Below are positions 51,023-61,981 of a DNA stretch of 64,000 nucleotides, piece after piece (position 1 is the first letter of the stretch; each line of letters begins with the position of its first letter). The stretch is from JBMOUD01 sp049319665. GTDB taxonomy: Bacteria > Pseudomonadota > Gammaproteobacteria > Enterobacterales > Enterobacteriaceae. Location of the stretch: contig NZ_JBMOUD010000003.1 in the NCBI RefSeq assembly GCF_049319665.1, forward strand, positions 310,001 through 374,000, read 5' to 3'. Position numbers and translations under genes: made by a program. A model generated the notes under the pieces. The model did not search any database and was not told where the DNA came from. It was given only the letters and a program-made list of their open reading frames with translations.

Positions 51023-52789
51023 TGTCAATTCGTTAGGTTTAAATTTTCGGTACTCCTCTATCTCTATCGCCCTTCGATGTGAGGGCGACTCGATCATTTT
51101 GTAATTTGACCGGGAAGTGAGTACAAGCGTTGCCTCTCTCACCTTATCACCTGCCGCCGGCCTAATTTCTGTAGCGAAAACCTAGATACCATAACAAGTG
51201 ATGTGTCGTGCAATATAAGATTTTTATTGTTCGTCAAAGAGAAGACTATTACGGAAATGGTTCGCAATAGTTTTAATAATGAATGATGTATTACTTTTTA
51301 TTATTCATCTATTAATTATTTTTATAACAAAAATCTTACCAAGCTGTTCGTAATTCGATCTAAATGGCAATCGCTGCTTATAATAGATGGCATGCTAAGA
51401 GCAGATAAGAAATCATACCTTTATATTTAATTAGATAAATTTATTGGGATTGATGTCGATAACTACTTAAATAACTAATTTTTACGGGTTCAAGATGGTT
51501 TCATTTGATAAATAGTTTGTTTCAATAGCATGCTTAAATTTTTGTTATATTCACTTTGTTTAATTGCTTTGAAATCAAACAATTGCTTTGTTTTTGTTCG
51601 TTTGTTGTTGGTTTTTTAATTGCTCAATTAATCGTGAAATAAAAAACACAAAATAGTGAAGAAATTCGTATGACATTTTTAAAAGCGACTATAGTGAAAG
51701 AGTGCTAATGAAAAGTTAATAGGTATGGCTTGTATATCCATCAAAAATATTAAGGTTAATTCACTTTAACCTTGATGTGGGGGTGTATTTGCCTCATAGA
51801 ATGCTTGATAGCATGTTGAAAATTTATATGCGATCAAAAATATCAAGTCTGGCTTACGACTTTTGTTCTCTAACTCGACCGACCCCTGGCTCAATTTGGC
51901 GGTTGAAGATTGTATTTTTCGACTAATGGGCTAGGCAGCGCATTCTCTTTTTGTGACGCAAACCTTGGTCATTGGGCTGGGACAGAGTCTATGTAAAGCG
52001 TGCAATCTCGGTCGTATGTAGTAAGACGGTCTTTTTGCTCAACAGCAAAAAGAGTTGAGAGGGCTATCGAGATGGTGAATCGAGCGCATTCAATAGACCT
52101 AGCCGTAAATAGATTACGTGTTTTTCGATTCTCTGTTTCTCAAATATTGCGACATTTATTTTGTAAATAAACATTTTTCACTGGCTTTACCCTAACACGC
52201 CATTGGACTAATCTTAGGGAGTGTTCAGAAAGTTTAAAGTTTCGCAATGCGAGTGATTTTCATCCGCTGGTTATATTTTAACTATCAGTTGGTTAGGTGT
52301 GATGTAAGGAAGTCAAAATTTAAGACATTGCCCAATAGCGCTGTGGATGAATTTTTTTACAAAATGCCCCAACGTTGCTGATTTATGACTACTATTTATT
52401 GCCCCACCTGATTGGACGATCTCCGAGGGCCGTTCGTGAGGCAAAGAAGCGGTAATGTGAAGGCGTATTTTTATGAATATATGTTATTAAGGTATGATTT
52501 TAATGCATTTAGAAGCATGTTTGATGAACGCTGCGTTTGTGGCTGAAGTGGATGTGAATGATGTTATGTGTGTTTTTATACTCTACCAATGATTGTTGAA
52601 CTGTAGGTGTTCATTCAAAAGCTTGGTGCTACTTTTTGAGCATACTGGCATTGTACACCAAACTGGATTGGTTCTTTTATATCTGTTTTGACCTAGGTAG
52701 CGATTCCGTAGGAAAAACACTATCTATGTAGCAAGAGTCAATCGAGAGGCTTTTCAACAATGTTGTGCCGTTTACGTATTGGAAAATAA
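51023..52789. other. 1.77-kb gap without a credible gene, upstream of ydiV
   Basis: Neither strand has an ORF of useful length with start and ribosome site. The part 51180-51720 is very AT-rich. Visible structures are an AAGGTTAA/TTAACCTT inverted repeat (51752-51773) and a perfect nine-pair hairpin CTTTTTGCT-CAAC-AGCAAAAAG (52031-52052). The segment of about 51860-52120 is richer in GC; its minus strand is open for roughly 60 codons but lacks a start and stops abruptly, which looks like a decayed gene. A 29-codon ORF at 52503-52592 has only a weak ribosome site. Candidates are a long regulated leader of ydiV, an sRNA, or remains of transferred DNA. Confidence 0.55.
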
Positions 52790-53518
52790 ATGAGAATACA
52801 ATTCGATGCGGCCTTTAACAGCAGCTACCTTTGTCAGCCTATCTATTCGAGAGGCGGTGAATTATTAGCAGTGGAACTAATTTGTCGTTTTGTTAACACA
52901 GATAGCAAGCTGGTTATGCCAACAGAATTAGTTTTAAATCTTTTAAGTTCGCAGCAACGCTATACCTTTTTACAAGAGCAAATTGCTTGGGCCACGCAGC
53001 AAGCTGCATGGTTTGAGAGCAATAAAGTGAGTCTCAATATCACGATTGAAGATAAATTAGCGAATTTAGTGATTGAATACCCGGAGTTGAAAGAGGCGCT
53101 AAAAGCGCTGCCTTTTGTGAATGTTAATGTGAGCGAGTCGTTTCCTGAGTTTTCGTTGGGGAGGAAGAACAAAAGGTTAACGGAGATAAACCAAAGTTTT
53201 TCTCTCTGGTTAGAAGGTTTCGGTTCCGGTAATGGCAACATGGCCCCGATCTTCGATGGGATGTTTAGCTGGGTTAAATTGGATAAGAACTTTTTTTGGC
53301 GGCTTTATGCTGGAGAAAACTTCGCAGTTATATTGCCTTCGCTACTGAGAAATGTTCATCGTTTTTGCCGAAATGTCGTCATCGATGGTTTAGATACTGC
53401 TGAGTATTTATCCGCCGTCTATGACACGGATATTCAGGGAGTAAAAGGTTTACTATGGCCAGGCGTTGAGCCAGCACTATTAGATAGCCTTTTAGCCCGC
53501 CCGCCTGAGTTCCATTAA
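52790..53518 (+). CDS. ydiV: Degenerate EAL-domain protein YdiV (RflP), anti-FlhDC factor
   Basis: The 242-residue protein is a stand-alone EAL-like domain. The EAL signature is altered (AVELICRF), the DDFG motif reads EGFG, and the EGVE motif reads DGLD, so cyclic di-GMP hydrolysis is unlikely. E. coli YdiV has the same VELI pattern, similar length and the same neighbours (nlpC, selO). YdiV/RflP binds FlhD and blocks flagellar gene activation under nutrient limitation in E. coli and Salmonella. Here the function is inferred from homology and synteny. GGAAAA precedes the ATG. Confidence 0.86.
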   Translation: MRIQFDAAFNSSYLCQPIYSRGGELLAVELICRFVNTDSKLVMPTELVLNLLSSQQRYTFLQEQIAWATQQAAWFESNKVSLNITIEDKLANLVIEYPELKEALKALPFVNVNVSESFPEFSLGRKNKRLTEINQSFSLWLEGFGSGNGNMAPIFDGMFSWVKLDKNFFWRLYAGENFAVILPSLLRNVHRFCRNVVIDGLDTAEYLSAVYDTDIQGVKGLLWPGVEPALLDSLLARPPEFH

Positions 53519-53679
53519 GCCATAAGCTAACGCCGGCAGTCTTTCTGCCGGTTTGCTACTTGATAAGTCGAGTTATTAGCAAGCGCCTTGGCCACATGAT
53601 AGGCATAAAGGTGATATCCCTGTTATTCGTCGGTGTTAATCCTGCACGTCGCGTTCTACACTGGCTGCAAGGGGGGCTT

Positions 53680-55134
53680 ATGCCGCAATTTGAACACCAT
53701 TATTTTGATCAGTTACCCGGTTTTTATACCGAGCTCAATCCTACGCCACTTAAAGGTAGCCGATTGTTTTATCACAGTCAGCCATTGGCTCAAGAGTTGG
53801 GCTTGGATGCTGCACTTTTTGCTGAAGATCATCGCGAATATTGGTGCGGTGAGCGATTTTTCCCTGGCATGAAGCCATTGGCCCAAGTGTACAGTGGCCA
53901 TCAGTTTGGCGTGTGGGCGGGGCAGCTAGGAGACGGCCGAGGTATTCTTCTGGGAGAGCAAAAACTCTCAGATGGCCGTTATGTTGACTGGCATCTAAAA
54001 GGCGCTGGGCTGACGCCATACTCTCGTATGGGAGATGGACGGGCGGTATTGCGTTCAGTGATACGAGAATTTTTAGCCTCAGAAGCTTTACATCACCTCT
54101 CTATTCCAACCACGCGTGCGCTCACAATCTCTACCAGCGATGAGCCGGTGTTCCGCGAACAACCAGAACGCGGTGCAATGTTGATTCGTGTAGCAGAAAG
54201 TCACGTTAGATTTGGGCATTTTGAACATTTTTATTACCGCAAACAGCCAGAACAAGTACAACAACTGGCCGACTATGTTATTGCTCATCATTGGCCTGAG
54301 CTCGTCAATCTGACAGCTACACCGGCCGAGCGTTATACGCTGTGGTTTAAAGATGTGGTTGAACGTACCGCGCGTCTGATAGCACAATGGCAATGTGTTG
54401 GATTCGCTCACGGCGTAATGAACACCGATAATATGTCGATTCTTGGCCTAACTATCGATTTTGGTCCTTACGGTTTTCTCGATGATTACCAGCCCGGCCA
54501 TATCTGTAACCATTCCGATCATCAAGGGCGTTATAGCTTTGATAATCAGCCCGCGGCAGCCTATTGGAATTTGCATCGGCTGGCCCAAGCACTATCTGGG
54601 CTAATGAGTACAGAGCAACTAGAATCAGCGCTCAATGCTTATGAACCGGCATTGATGGCAACTTATGGTCAGACAATGCGTAACAAGCTGGGCTTTTTCA
54701 CTCAAAGCAAACAGGATAACGACATCCTTACCGGCCTGTTGAGCATGATGGAGAATGAGGGGAGAGATTACACCCGGACTTTCCGCCTGCTCAGTGATGT
54801 TGAGCAACAGCAGCAAAACACTGCTTTACGCGATGATTTTATCGACCGTGATGCGTTTGACCGCTGGTACCAGGATTATCGCCAGCGCTTACAGCAAGAA
54901 AATGTGGATGATGCAACTCGCCAACAGGCGATGAAAAAAGCCAATCCGCGGATCATATTGCGTAACTATCTGGCACAACAAGCCATTGAAAAAGCCGAGC
55001 AGGACGATGTCAGTGCACTGGCCCAACTACACCAGGCGCTGTGTAATCCTTTTAGCGATGCAGCTGAGTATGATGCGATGGCGGCATTGCCGCCAGATTG
55101 GGGTAAGCATTTAGAAATATCTTGTTCTAGCTAG
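53680..55134 (+). CDS. selO: Protein adenylyltransferase SelO (YdiU)
   Basis: The 484-residue pseudokinase-fold enzyme shows [20 protein letters not shown] (nucleotide site), [13 protein letters not shown] and the metal-binding IDFGPYGF. The C-terminal CSS holds the conserved cysteine equivalent to selenocysteine in eukaryotic SelO. It AMPylates redox proteins under oxidative stress. The ATG at 53680 has a G-rich ribosome site and begins the conserved region; a 40-codon extension to 53560 is not conserved in my recollection of the family. Confidence 0.94.
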   Translation: MPQFEHHYFDQLPGFYTELNPTPLKGSRLFYHSQPLAQELGLDAALFAEDHREYWCGERFFPGMKPLAQVYSGHQFGVWAGQLGDGRGILLGEQKLSDGRYVDWHLKGAGLTPYSRMGDGRAVLRSVIREFLASEALHHLSIPTTRALTISTSDEPVFREQPERGAMLIRVAESHVRFGHFEHFYYRKQPEQVQQLADYVIAHHWPELVNLTATPAERYTLWFKDVVERTARLIAQWQCVGFAHGVMNTDNMSILGLTIDFGPYGFLDDYQPGHICNHSDHQGRYSFDNQPAAAYWNLHRLAQALSGLMSTEQLESALNAYEPALMATYGQTMRNKLGFFTQSKQDNDILTGLLSMMENEGRDYTRTFRLLSDVEQQQQNTALRDDFIDRDAFDRWYQDYRQRLQQENVDDATRQQAMKKANPRIILRNYLAQQAIEKAEQDDVSALAQLHQALCNPFSDAAEYDAMAALPPDWGKHLEISCSS

Positions 55135-55157
55135 TCGTTGAGCCAGATAGGGTGGAG

Positions 55158-55206
55158 AAGCAGGGCGTGAAACGTGGGATGACACGTTACAACGCTCTGC
55201 TTTTTT
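55158..55206 (+). terminator. Terminator after selO
   Basis: A long imperfect stem (AAGCAG..GCGTG..AACGTG with its complement ending CTGCTT) is followed by six Ts. It ends selO transcription before the convergent hmu operon. Confidence 0.85.
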
Positions 55207-55209
55207 ATG

Positions 55210-55998
55210 TTATTGACGCAAAAAAACCTGAGGGACCAAGCTATCAGGATGATGCCCAACATGAAGATCCGCTTGATACCAGCGCTGTAAAATATCGGTT
55301 TGCATTACTTCGGCCGGCGTTCCGGTTGCCACTAACCGTCCTTGGTGCATTAACAGCACGCGATCGGCGTAGAGTGAAGCTAGATTGAGATCATGCAATA
55401 CGCAGCAGACGCCCAATTGTCGCTCACGGGTCAAACGGTGTAACAGGCGCAGGCTGTGCTGCTGATGATAAAGATCCAATGCCGACGTGGGTTCATCAAG
55501 GAATAACCAACGTGGTTCAGGTTCTGGATGCCATAACTGAATTAACACCCTTGCCAATTGCACCCGCTGCTGTTCCCCGCCTGAAAGCTGCCGATAATCA
55601 CGATCGGCGAAAGCCACGCAGTCTGTTTCAGTCATCACTTGCCGCAGTGCCTGCTGGAGATGGCGATTGCCGTGAGGAGATCGTCCTAACGTTATCACCT
55701 CACGTACACTAAATCCAAAAGCCATATGATTGCTTTGGCGCATCACGGCCCGAGTTCTGGCAAGTTCAAAGGCTGTCCAACTGCTCATGGGTTTGCCAGA
55801 TAGCGAACATTGCCCAGTCGACGGCGTGAGATAACCGGTCAGCAATTTCATCAGCGTTGATTTACCTGCGCCATTTGGGCCAATCAGCGCGACCATTTCG
55901 CCACTGTTAATATGTACGGAAATCTGATCAATGAGTTGCCGCTCACCTGCGTGATAGCTCAAGTTATTGCCGCGCAACGTCTGAGATTCATCACTCAT
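55210..55998 (-). CDS. hmuV: Hemin ABC transporter ATPase HmuV
   Basis: The 262-residue ATPase has Walker [10 protein letters not shown], signature LSGGEQQRV, Walker [13 protein letters not shown] and the H-loop in [14 protein letters not shown]. The sequence ALDLYHQQH and the ending LVPQVFLRQ resemble HmuV/HemV of yersiniae. It energises hemin import through HmuU. It overlaps hmuU by eight bases and is the last gene of the operon. Confidence 0.94.
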   Translation of the reverse strand: MSDESQTLRGNNLSYHAGERQLIDQISVHINSGEMVALIGPNGAGKSTLMKLLTGYLTPSTGQCSLSGKPMSSWTAFELARTRAVMRQSNHMAFGFSVREVITLGRSPHGNRHLQQALRQVMTETDCVAFADRDYRQLSGGEQQRVQLARVLIQLWHPEPEPRWLFLDEPTSALDLYHQQHSLRLLHRLTRERQLGVCCVLHDLNLASLYADRVLLMHQGRLVATGTPAEVMQTDILQRWYQADLHVGHHPDSLVPQVFLRQ

Positions 55999-57019
55999 TT
56001 TGGCTCCTGGTCGGGCGGAGTATCAGCCACAAGAAATAAGGGCCGCCGAGCAGACTGGTAATTAATCCAACTGGCATCTCGGCGGGGGCAACCAACGTGC
56101 GGGCAAGGGTGTCGGCCAGTAATAGCAGGCAAGCCCCGCCAAGTGCTGCGCCTGGCAGCAGCCAACGATGATCGGGACCAACGCGCATACGTAAAAGATG
56201 GGGAACGACTAAGCCGATAAAGCCAATAATCCCACTGATTGCCACCGATGTTCCGACCAACAAGGCGCTGATCAGTAACAATTTGATTTGTGTTCGGCGC
56301 ACATTTAATCCGAGATAATGGGCATCTTCTTCGCCCAATTGCAGCAAGTTAAGTTGGCGTGCCAGTGTTAATGCCCAAATGCTGGCAGGCAGAATCAACG
56401 TCACGGCAAGCGCTAAACTTGGCCATTGTGCCTGACCGAGGCTGCCCATGCTCCATAGTGAAAACTGGCGTAACTGGCTATCATCGCTGACGTAGGTGAG
56501 CACACCGATTGCCGCACCGCATAATGCATTGATAGCAATACCCGCTAATAACAGACGCGACAGGCTGTTTTTGCCACTTCGACTTAGCAAAAAGACGATA
56601 CCAGCGACTACCAGACTGCCGACAAATGCTCCGAACATATGTCCATAAAGTGCCAACATTGGCGGCAGGGAGAAGGGCATAACAATTAATAAAGCAACGA
56701 ATAGCGCGGCACCGCTGCTGATCCCAAGCAGTCCGGGATCGGCCAGCGGGTTACGAAAAACGCCTTGCATCACGGCGCCCGAACTGGCGAGCGCCCAACC
56801 GACAACAACGGCTAACAATACGCGTGGCAAGCGAATAGTGAGCCACACTTGCCATAGATCCTGATCCAGCGGGTGTTTCCACAGCGTGACAAAGGAGAGC
56901 GACAGTGCCCCAGTATTGACTGCTGCTAGCATTAGTGCGAGCAACAGTAATACCAACAACGCTATCGACCAATATTGCGGTGCGATGCGAATCGGTTCTC
57001 GCGTATTGATATCACTCAT
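55991..57019 (-). CDS. hmuU: Hemin ABC transporter permease HmuU
   Basis: The 342-residue FecCD-family permease has about ten helices. Landmarks are [38 protein letters not shown] and [13 protein letters not shown]. It carries heme from HmuT into the cytosol. It overlaps hmuT by four bases (ATGA). Confidence 0.94.
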   Translation of the reverse strand: MSDINTREPIRIAPQYWSIALLVLLLLALMLAAVNTGALSLSFVTLWKHPLDQDLWQVWLTIRLPRVLLAVVVGWALASSGAVMQGVFRNPLADPGLLGISSGAALFVALLIVMPFSLPPMLALYGHMFGAFVGSLVVAGIVFLLSRSGKNSLSRLLLAGIAINALCGAAIGVLTYVSDDSQLRQFSLWSMGSLGQAQWPSLALAVTLILPASIWALTLARQLNLLQLGEEDAHYLGLNVRRTQIKLLLISALLVGTSVAISGIIGFIGLVVPHLLRMRVGPDHRWLLPGAALGGACLLLLADTLARTLVAPAEMPVGLITSLLGGPYFLWLILRPTRSQNE

Positions 57020-57849
57020 TTTACCTGTTCCATCGCCTGACGGAGTTTAGCCAGTACGGCTGGCGTTTGCAGGCCGAAGCCAAGCAACGCCATATCGTCA
57101 ACCACCAATGCGCGTTTGTGTTTCCCCGCAGGTGTTAATGCCAGGCCAGGGAGCTTCCAAACTTGATCGATACCGCCTAGCGCTTTTACGCCATCGGTAG
57201 TCAATAACAGCAAGTCAGGTGCGCTAGCCAAGGTGCCTTCTTGGGAGAGTGGACGATAATGTGAGAAGCCTTGCATAGCGTTTTTGCCGCCGGCGGCAGT
57301 AATGATCGCATCGGCAGCGGTATCCTGCCCGGCTGCCATTGATGTCATGCCGCTGTAGCTCATTACAAACATCACTTTAACCGGTAAAGGCGTCTTTGCT
57401 ACGGCTTGTAATTGCTGACGATAATCCGCAATCAGCTTCTCACCCTGTGCCTTGCGGTTAAGGGCATCTGCAATCACCGTGATTTTTTCCGGCACGGCAT
57501 CCAGCGATGCGGTACCGGGAACGCGAACCACCTTGACCCCTTTTTGCTCTTCAATCTGCTGCAATACCAATGAAGGCTCAGCTAAATTGCTGCTTAATAG
57601 CAATGAAGGTTTCATCGCCAAAATGCCTTCAGTATTGAGCTGGCGCATATAGCCAACATTAGGCAATTTTTTGACTTCAGGCGGCTGTTCGCTGGTACTG
57701 TCGCGGGCAACCACTTCATTACCTGCGCCGAGTGCATAGACAATTTCGGTCACATCTCCGCCAATACTTACCACTCTTTCTGCTTGGGCGTATTGGGGTA
57801 AAATAACCAATGCAAGTGCGCCTAAAATAAACCGCGCGTTCAATTTCAT
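57016..57849 (-). CDS. hmuT: Periplasmic hemin-binding protein HmuT
   Basis: The 277-residue protein has a signal peptide ending near AQA-ERVVS and a class III periplasmic-binding fold beginning [16 protein letters not shown]. The tyrosine in [11 protein letters not shown] and the [10 protein letters not shown] segment are in regions that bind heme in HmuT. It shuttles heme from the outer membrane receptor to HmuUV. It overlaps hmuS by four bases. Confidence 0.93.
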   Translation of the reverse strand: MKLNARFILGALALVILPQYAQAERVVSIGGDVTEIVYALGAGNEVVARDSTSEQPPEVKKLPNVGYMRQLNTEGILAMKPSLLLSSNLAEPSLVLQQIEEQKGVKVVRVPGTASLDAVPEKITVIADALNRKAQGEKLIADYRQQLQAVAKTPLPVKVMFVMSYSGMTSMAAGQDTAADAIITAAGGKNAMQGFSHYRPLSQEGTLASAPDLLLLTTDGVKALGGIDQVWKLPGLALTPAGKHKRALVVDDMALLGFGLQTPAVLAKLRQAMEQVK

Positions 57850-58877
57850 GCCGCCACTCCTTCACGGCTCAATGCGGTGATTTGCTCACGCCATTGAGTT
57901 TGTTCATGAGTGCCTTCAGTGCGCTGACCAAATAGTTGGGCAATTTGGCTACCGTCTGCGGCAAAAATTTCCAGGCTAGTGACAAAACCATCTTTTGTCG
58001 GTTTACGGGTGACCCAACTTTCTGCGATCGCGCTTTCCACCACGTGTAAAGTGAAATCGGTATTGAAGACATTCGTCCATTCGCCGTGCGGCATCACTTT
58101 TTCAATTTTGCCGGTAAAGATTTGCACACAACCTGGATTGCTGACGAAAATCATGATCTCATTTTGCGCGTCACGAGCGGCATTCAGCACCGCTGTTAAC
58201 GAACCGTTGTCGACCTGATAAGCCAAGTCTTCACCGACAGCGCGGAACGCCTGCTGGCGGCTCACATTATGACGCTTGAGCAGTTGGAAGAATTGGTGCA
58301 CATCGGTCATTGCGCGCCATTCTTCGTCCAGCGTCGCGAGATTGCCAGCTTCAGTCTGCACCGGTTTGCTTGGTGCAGACAATGCTAGCGGCAGATTTTC
58401 ATGGTCGGTGTATTGTTCTACTAATGCGTGCCAAACGGCTAGGTCGGTTTCATCAGTGGTATAGACCTTATGCAGGGCATCACCGCTGTTATCGAAGAAT
58501 TGTAGGCTATGGCGAACGCCACGTGGGCTCTCTTCGCTAAGCGCAAACACGTATTTCCAGTTATGTAAGAACAAACGTAAATCCAGCGCACGTGGATTGA
58601 GGATCAGCCCAGCGTGACCACCTAGTTGTTGATTTTGATAGCGACCAACTTGCTCATGCACGGCATATTCATTACGGGTAATCGATTTAGTCTTACCTAC
58701 ATTTTCTAATGCAGCCAGCAGAGTTCTTACCTCAACGTTTAGGCGTTTTGCACCATTTCCAACACGCAAGAATGTCAGTTGGGCTTCGCTGATAGCCAGT
58801 ATTGCGGCCAAATCACGGGCATATTTCCCAGGGTTGTTTTCTTTGGCTTGTACATAATCGTTGTAGGTGACAGTCAT
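57846..58877 (-). CDS. hmuS: Cytoplasmic hemin-handling protein HmuS (HemS)
   Basis: The 343-residue HemS/ChuX-fold protein has two repeated halves. The heme-ligand histidine region [20 protein letters not shown] is present near residues 75-95, and the RFC-like [12 protein letters not shown] follows. HemS-family proteins bind imported heme and pass it on or degrade it. The ATG has GAGGAACC upstream. It is the first gene of the visible operon. In Yersinia operons the receptor gene hmuR/hemR normally precedes it, but here only 281 bases separate it from hemP. Confidence 0.93.
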   Translation of the reverse strand: MTVTYNDYVQAKENNPGKYARDLAAILAISEAQLTFLRVGNGAKRLNVEVRTLLAALENVGKTKSITRNEYAVHEQVGRYQNQQLGGHAGLILNPRALDLRLFLHNWKYVFALSEESPRGVRHSLQFFDNSGDALHKVYTTDETDLAVWHALVEQYTDHENLPLALSAPSKPVQTEAGNLATLDEEWRAMTDVHQFFQLLKRHNVSRQQAFRAVGEDLAYQVDNGSLTAVLNAARDAQNEIMIFVSNPGCVQIFTGKIEKVMPHGEWTNVFNTDFTLHVVESAIAESWVTRKPTKDGFVTSLEIFAADGSQIAQLFGQRTEGTHEQTQWREQITALSREGVAA

Positions 58878-58976
58878 AATATCGGTTCCTCGTTAATCAG
58901 CCAGCATCAGCCGGACTCTTGGTATTTTCTGTGTGTGTTTCTACGTTCGGGAGACAATGGGTAGTAGAAATTAATC

Positions 58977-59042
58977 TATCCCGTCATCCATCAAGATTCC
59001 GGATTGTCTCCTACCTTCATCTTGAAGTTGATTGGGTATATA
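58977..59042. repeat. Shrunken ERIC-like element between hmuS and hemP
   Basis: The element starts TATCCCGTCATCCATCAAG and ends CTTGAAGTTGATTGGGTATA. Both termini correspond to the ends of the full ERIC-like copies in this window, but only about 66 bases remain, so the middle is deleted. It lies where the receptor gene would be expected. Confidence 0.55.
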
Positions 59043-59158
59043 AAGAGCTGCTGGCTGCCTTGATCATCGGACCTGGGTGGCTGGCATAACGTCACTAGCT
59101 TATGGATTGCCAGCATATCGATGACTAGCAATAGTATGCGTGACGTTAGTCACCTCGA

Positions 59159-59359
59159 TCATTTAGTTAGTATAAGTTTCCCTGCTTTAGTCTGGCGTAG
59201 CATATAGCGCTGGCCCTGGTGAATGATGATTGTCATCCCACTCGCGCCTAATAGCTCTGCGCTATTGATACAGTTTTCATTGTTTGCATGGTGTAGGAGG
59301 GAAGACGAAGTATCACAAACAGTCTCTTCCAATGATGTGAGTGGAGTCTTATCATTCAT
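59159..59359 (-). CDS. hemP: Hemin uptake protein HemP/HmuP
   Basis: The 66-residue protein begins [12 protein letters not shown] and ends with the HemP signature [19 protein letters not shown]. coli has the same gene (ydiE) beside aroH. HemP is a small regulator or accessory factor of heme uptake; in some bacteria it is required for receptor expression. The start at 59359 gives the family length; the frame extends upstream to 59428 through the Fur box. A strong Fur box controls it. Confidence 0.9.
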   Translation of the reverse strand: MNDKTPLTSLEETVCDTSSSLLHHANNENCINSAELLGASGMTIIIHQGQRYMLRQTKAGKLILTK

Positions 59360-59381
59360 TTTTATAAGGGTAATGTAAATC

Positions 59382-59409
59382 AATATCATTGTGATAATGA
59401 TTATCAATT
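59382..59409 (-). promoter_or_regulatory. Fur box upstream of hemP
   Basis: ATATCATTGTGATAATGATTATCAATT contains overlapping hexamers of the GATAAT/ATTATC type, close to the Fur consensus (the core is 59393-59409). It lies 23-50 bases before the hemP ATG, so iron repression is expected. Confidence 0.88.
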
Positions 59410-59591
59410 CATTGCTGGGGCACATCAAGAAAAATTTGAGCAGGGAAGAGGGAAATAGCGCGATTCGGCGAGGGAATAATCAACAGAACGATAATTGTCC
59501 ATGTTTTGAATAATGATATTGCTCGGTATTTATTGGTACGATACCCGGAAATTAGGGATTCCCCGGGTATCGATACTAGGGCTTGTAACGA

Positions 59592-60638
59592 TTAACGTTG
59601 TGTAGCTACTGCCTCGTCTAACATAGCAAGCAGTGTTTCGGTGTCATCCCAACTTAAGCAAGGGTCGGTGATAGATTTGCCATAAGTTAATGGTTGTCCT
59701 GCGGTGATGGCTTGTGTGCCTTCTTGCAAGAAACTTTCCGCCATGACACCCGCAATGGCTTGCGAACCATTGCGAATTTGTTGACAGATGTCAGCTGCGA
59801 CATCTAATTGACGGCGATGCTGTTTCTGGCAATTGCCATGGCTGAAATCGACCACCAAACGCTGTGGTAAATCAAATTGGGCAAGGTTGTCACAGGCGGC
59901 AGCAATGTGCTCAGCATGGTAGTTAGGCGTTTTGCCTCCACGCAAAATAACATGGCCAGCCGGGTTACCTGTGGTGCGGTAAACGGTCATTTGGCCATTT
60001 TTATCTGGTGAGAGGAACATATGGCTAACGCGCGATGCGCGGATAGCATCAATAGCAATGCGCGTATTGCCATCGGTACCATTTTTAAAACCTACCGGGC
60101 AGGAAAGGGCAGAAGCCATTTCCCTGTGAATTTGGCTTTCAGTCGTACGCGCACCGATAGCTCCCCAACTGATCAAATCAGCAAGATATTGGCCGATGAC
60201 CATATCCAAAAATTCAGTGGCGGTCGGTAAGCCCATTTCATTAATGGCCAGCAGAACCTGACGTGCGAGCTGAATACCGTGATTAATGCGATAGCTGCCA
60301 TCTAAGTCAGGATCGGAGATCAGACCTTTCCAGCCCACAACGGTACGCGGTTTTTCAAAATAGGTGCGCATCACGATTTCAAGGTTGCCTTGATAACGCT
60401 GGCGTAAAACATTTAAACGCTCAGCGTAGTCAACGGCGGCATCAATATCATGAATTGAGCAAGGGCCAATGACCACCAACAAACGGTTATCTTCACCGCT
60501 GATTATTTTTTCAATGCGTTGGCGTGCAGAGGTAACATTTTCGACGATGTTGGTAGAAAGTGGGTATTTATCTGCCAGTGCCTGAGGCGTGATCAGGCTA
60601 TCGATGCGCGTCGTACGCAGTTCATCTGTTTGTGACAT
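59592..60638 (-). CDS. aroH: DAHP synthase, AroH type (Trp-sensitive isozyme)
   Basis: The 348-residue class I DAHP synthase has VVIGPCSIHD, RTYFEKPRTVVGWKG, GARTTESQIHRE and the metal histidine in VDFSHGNCQKQH. It condenses phosphoenolpyruvate and erythrose-4-phosphate in the first step of aromatic amino acid synthesis. Assignment to AroH rests on synteny: E. coli aroH lies between ydiE (hemP) and ppsR. I could not find a convincing TrpR operator in the leader. Confidence 0.93.
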   Translation of the reverse strand: MSQTDELRTTRIDSLITPQALADKYPLSTNIVENVTSARQRIEKIISGEDNRLLVVIGPCSIHDIDAAVDYAERLNVLRQRYQGNLEIVMRTYFEKPRTVVGWKGLISDPDLDGSYRINHGIQLARQVLLAINEMGLPTATEFLDMVIGQYLADLISWGAIGARTTESQIHREMASALSCPVGFKNGTDGNTRIAIDAIRASRVSHMFLSPDKNGQMTVYRTTGNPAGHVILRGGKTPNYHAEHIAAACDNLAQFDLPQRLVVDFSHGNCQKQHRRQLDVAADICQQIRNGSQAIAGVMAESFLQEGTQAITAGQPLTYGKSITDPCLSWDDTETLLAMLDEAVATQR

Positions 60639-60747
60639 GAGGGGTCTCTAAAAAATTTCTTCTACGGCCGAAGTACCGGGAAGTGATGACGATCACAATA
60701 ACTCAAAACAGGAGCAATTCAACTATTGATAGCCGTTTCTGTCAGCA

Positions 60748-60793
60748 AAATAGACCAGTATCAACATAATAAATCTGCTGATACTGTCTATTT
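60748..60793. repeat. Long inverted repeat between ppsR and aroH
   Basis: Left arm AAATAGACCAGTATCA and right arm TGATACTGTCTATTT pair over 15 bases with one bulge around a 15-base loop. On the minus strand the hairpin is followed by TTTTGC, so it may terminate ppsR before aroH. Confidence 0.7.
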
Positions 60794-60824
60794 ATCTTGC
60801 CGCTAGTGTAATCGAGTGAAAACA

Positions 60825-61658
60825 TCAGAACATTCTGCGATTCATTCCAAAACTGTCGACGATTTTTGCGGCGATCTCTTCAACCGAGTAGTTGGTGCTA
60901 TTGAGATAGCGGATCTGATTTTTCCTAAACAGAGCTTCGACTTCAGACACTTCAAGACGACATTGACGCAAAGAGGCATAGCGACTGTTTTCTACACGCT
61001 CCTGGCGAATAGCGGTTAAACGCTCTGGATTGATCGTCAGTCCAAATAATTTGTTTTGAAAAGGTTTAAGCGCTGCGGGTAATTGCAGATTATCCATATC
61101 ATCAGCAGTAAAAGGATAGTTGGCCGCACGAATGCCAAATTGCAGTGCGAGATAAAGGCTGGTCGGTGTTTTACCGCAGCGAGATACGCCAAGTAAGATA
61201 ACTTGTGCTTCTTCAAGATTGCGCAAAGAAATGCCGTCATCATGTGCCAGCGTGTAATCAATGGCCGCGATACGAGCGTCGTATTTACTGAGGTTGCTGG
61301 CAGTCAGCCCGTGAGTACGGTTAGCGCCTGGGGTCGGCTCGAGCCCTAGCTCATTTTGCAGGGGGGCGACCAGCGATTGTACGATGTCCTGACAAAATCC
61401 CTCGCTGCCGGCAATAATTGAGCGCACTTCTGGCGAAATAATCGAATAAAACACTAATGGGCGGATGCCTGTTTTGGCATAGATGTCATTTATCTGTTGG
61501 CAAACGGCTTTGGCACGCCCTTCGTTTTCTACAAACGGCAGAGAAAAGCTGGTGGCATTGATCGGGAATTGTGACAACACCGCATGGCCAAGTACTTCAG
61601 CAGTAATTGCTGTGCCGTCAGAAATATAAAATACGCACCTATCCAATTGATTCTCCAT
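60825..61658 (-). CDS. ppsR: Phosphoenolpyruvate synthase regulatory protein PpsR
   Basis: The 277-residue DUF299 kinase/phosphorylase has N-terminal [15 protein letters not shown] and a P-loop [16 protein letters not shown] (G157-T164). It inactivates PpsA by ADP-dependent phosphorylation of an active-site threonine and reactivates it by phosphate-dependent removal. It is divergent from its target ppsA, as in E. coli. Confidence 0.96.
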   Translation of the reverse strand: MENQLDRCVFYISDGTAITAEVLGHAVLSQFPINATSFSLPFVENEGRAKAVCQQINDIYAKTGIRPLVFYSIISPEVRSIIAGSEGFCQDIVQSLVAPLQNELGLEPTPGANRTHGLTASNLSKYDARIAAIDYTLAHDDGISLRNLEEAQVILLGVSRCGKTPTSLYLALQFGIRAANYPFTADDMDNLQLPAALKPFQNKLFGLTINPERLTAIRQERVENSRYASLRQCRLEVSEVEALFRKNQIRYLNSTNYSVEEIAAKIVDSFGMNRRMF

Positions 61659-61981
61659 AATTTTATTTGGTTTTTAGTACTGTGATTGATATTGATGATT
61701 CATGTCAGCACAGACACGCGAAATGCATTATTGAGCCCAGATAAATTTACGTGAAATAGCCCACAATTCCCACGTAAATAATGGAATGATATTTTAATTT
61801 CATCACAACGTCTTTAAGATATTACTTAGCTTTCAGCAACGCGTCAGCATATAGCGTAATATCGTTTTTTTATTAAAAACCACCTCTATTATTGTCTGAT
61901 TTGTAAGGGGAATATGGTTTTATCTGTGATTGATTGATAACGCCGTTGGTTGAATTGCCCCGGCTAAAAAAATATTGAATT

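Noticed and set aside
52503..52592. 29-codon ORF upstream of ydiV
   Set aside because: Ribosome site is weak and distant; composition gives no support. Mentioned only in the gap description.
59592..60824. TrpR operator before aroH
   Set aside because: Only a lone CTAG occurs (60804-60807) without the symmetric ACTAGT pattern, and it is far from aroH.
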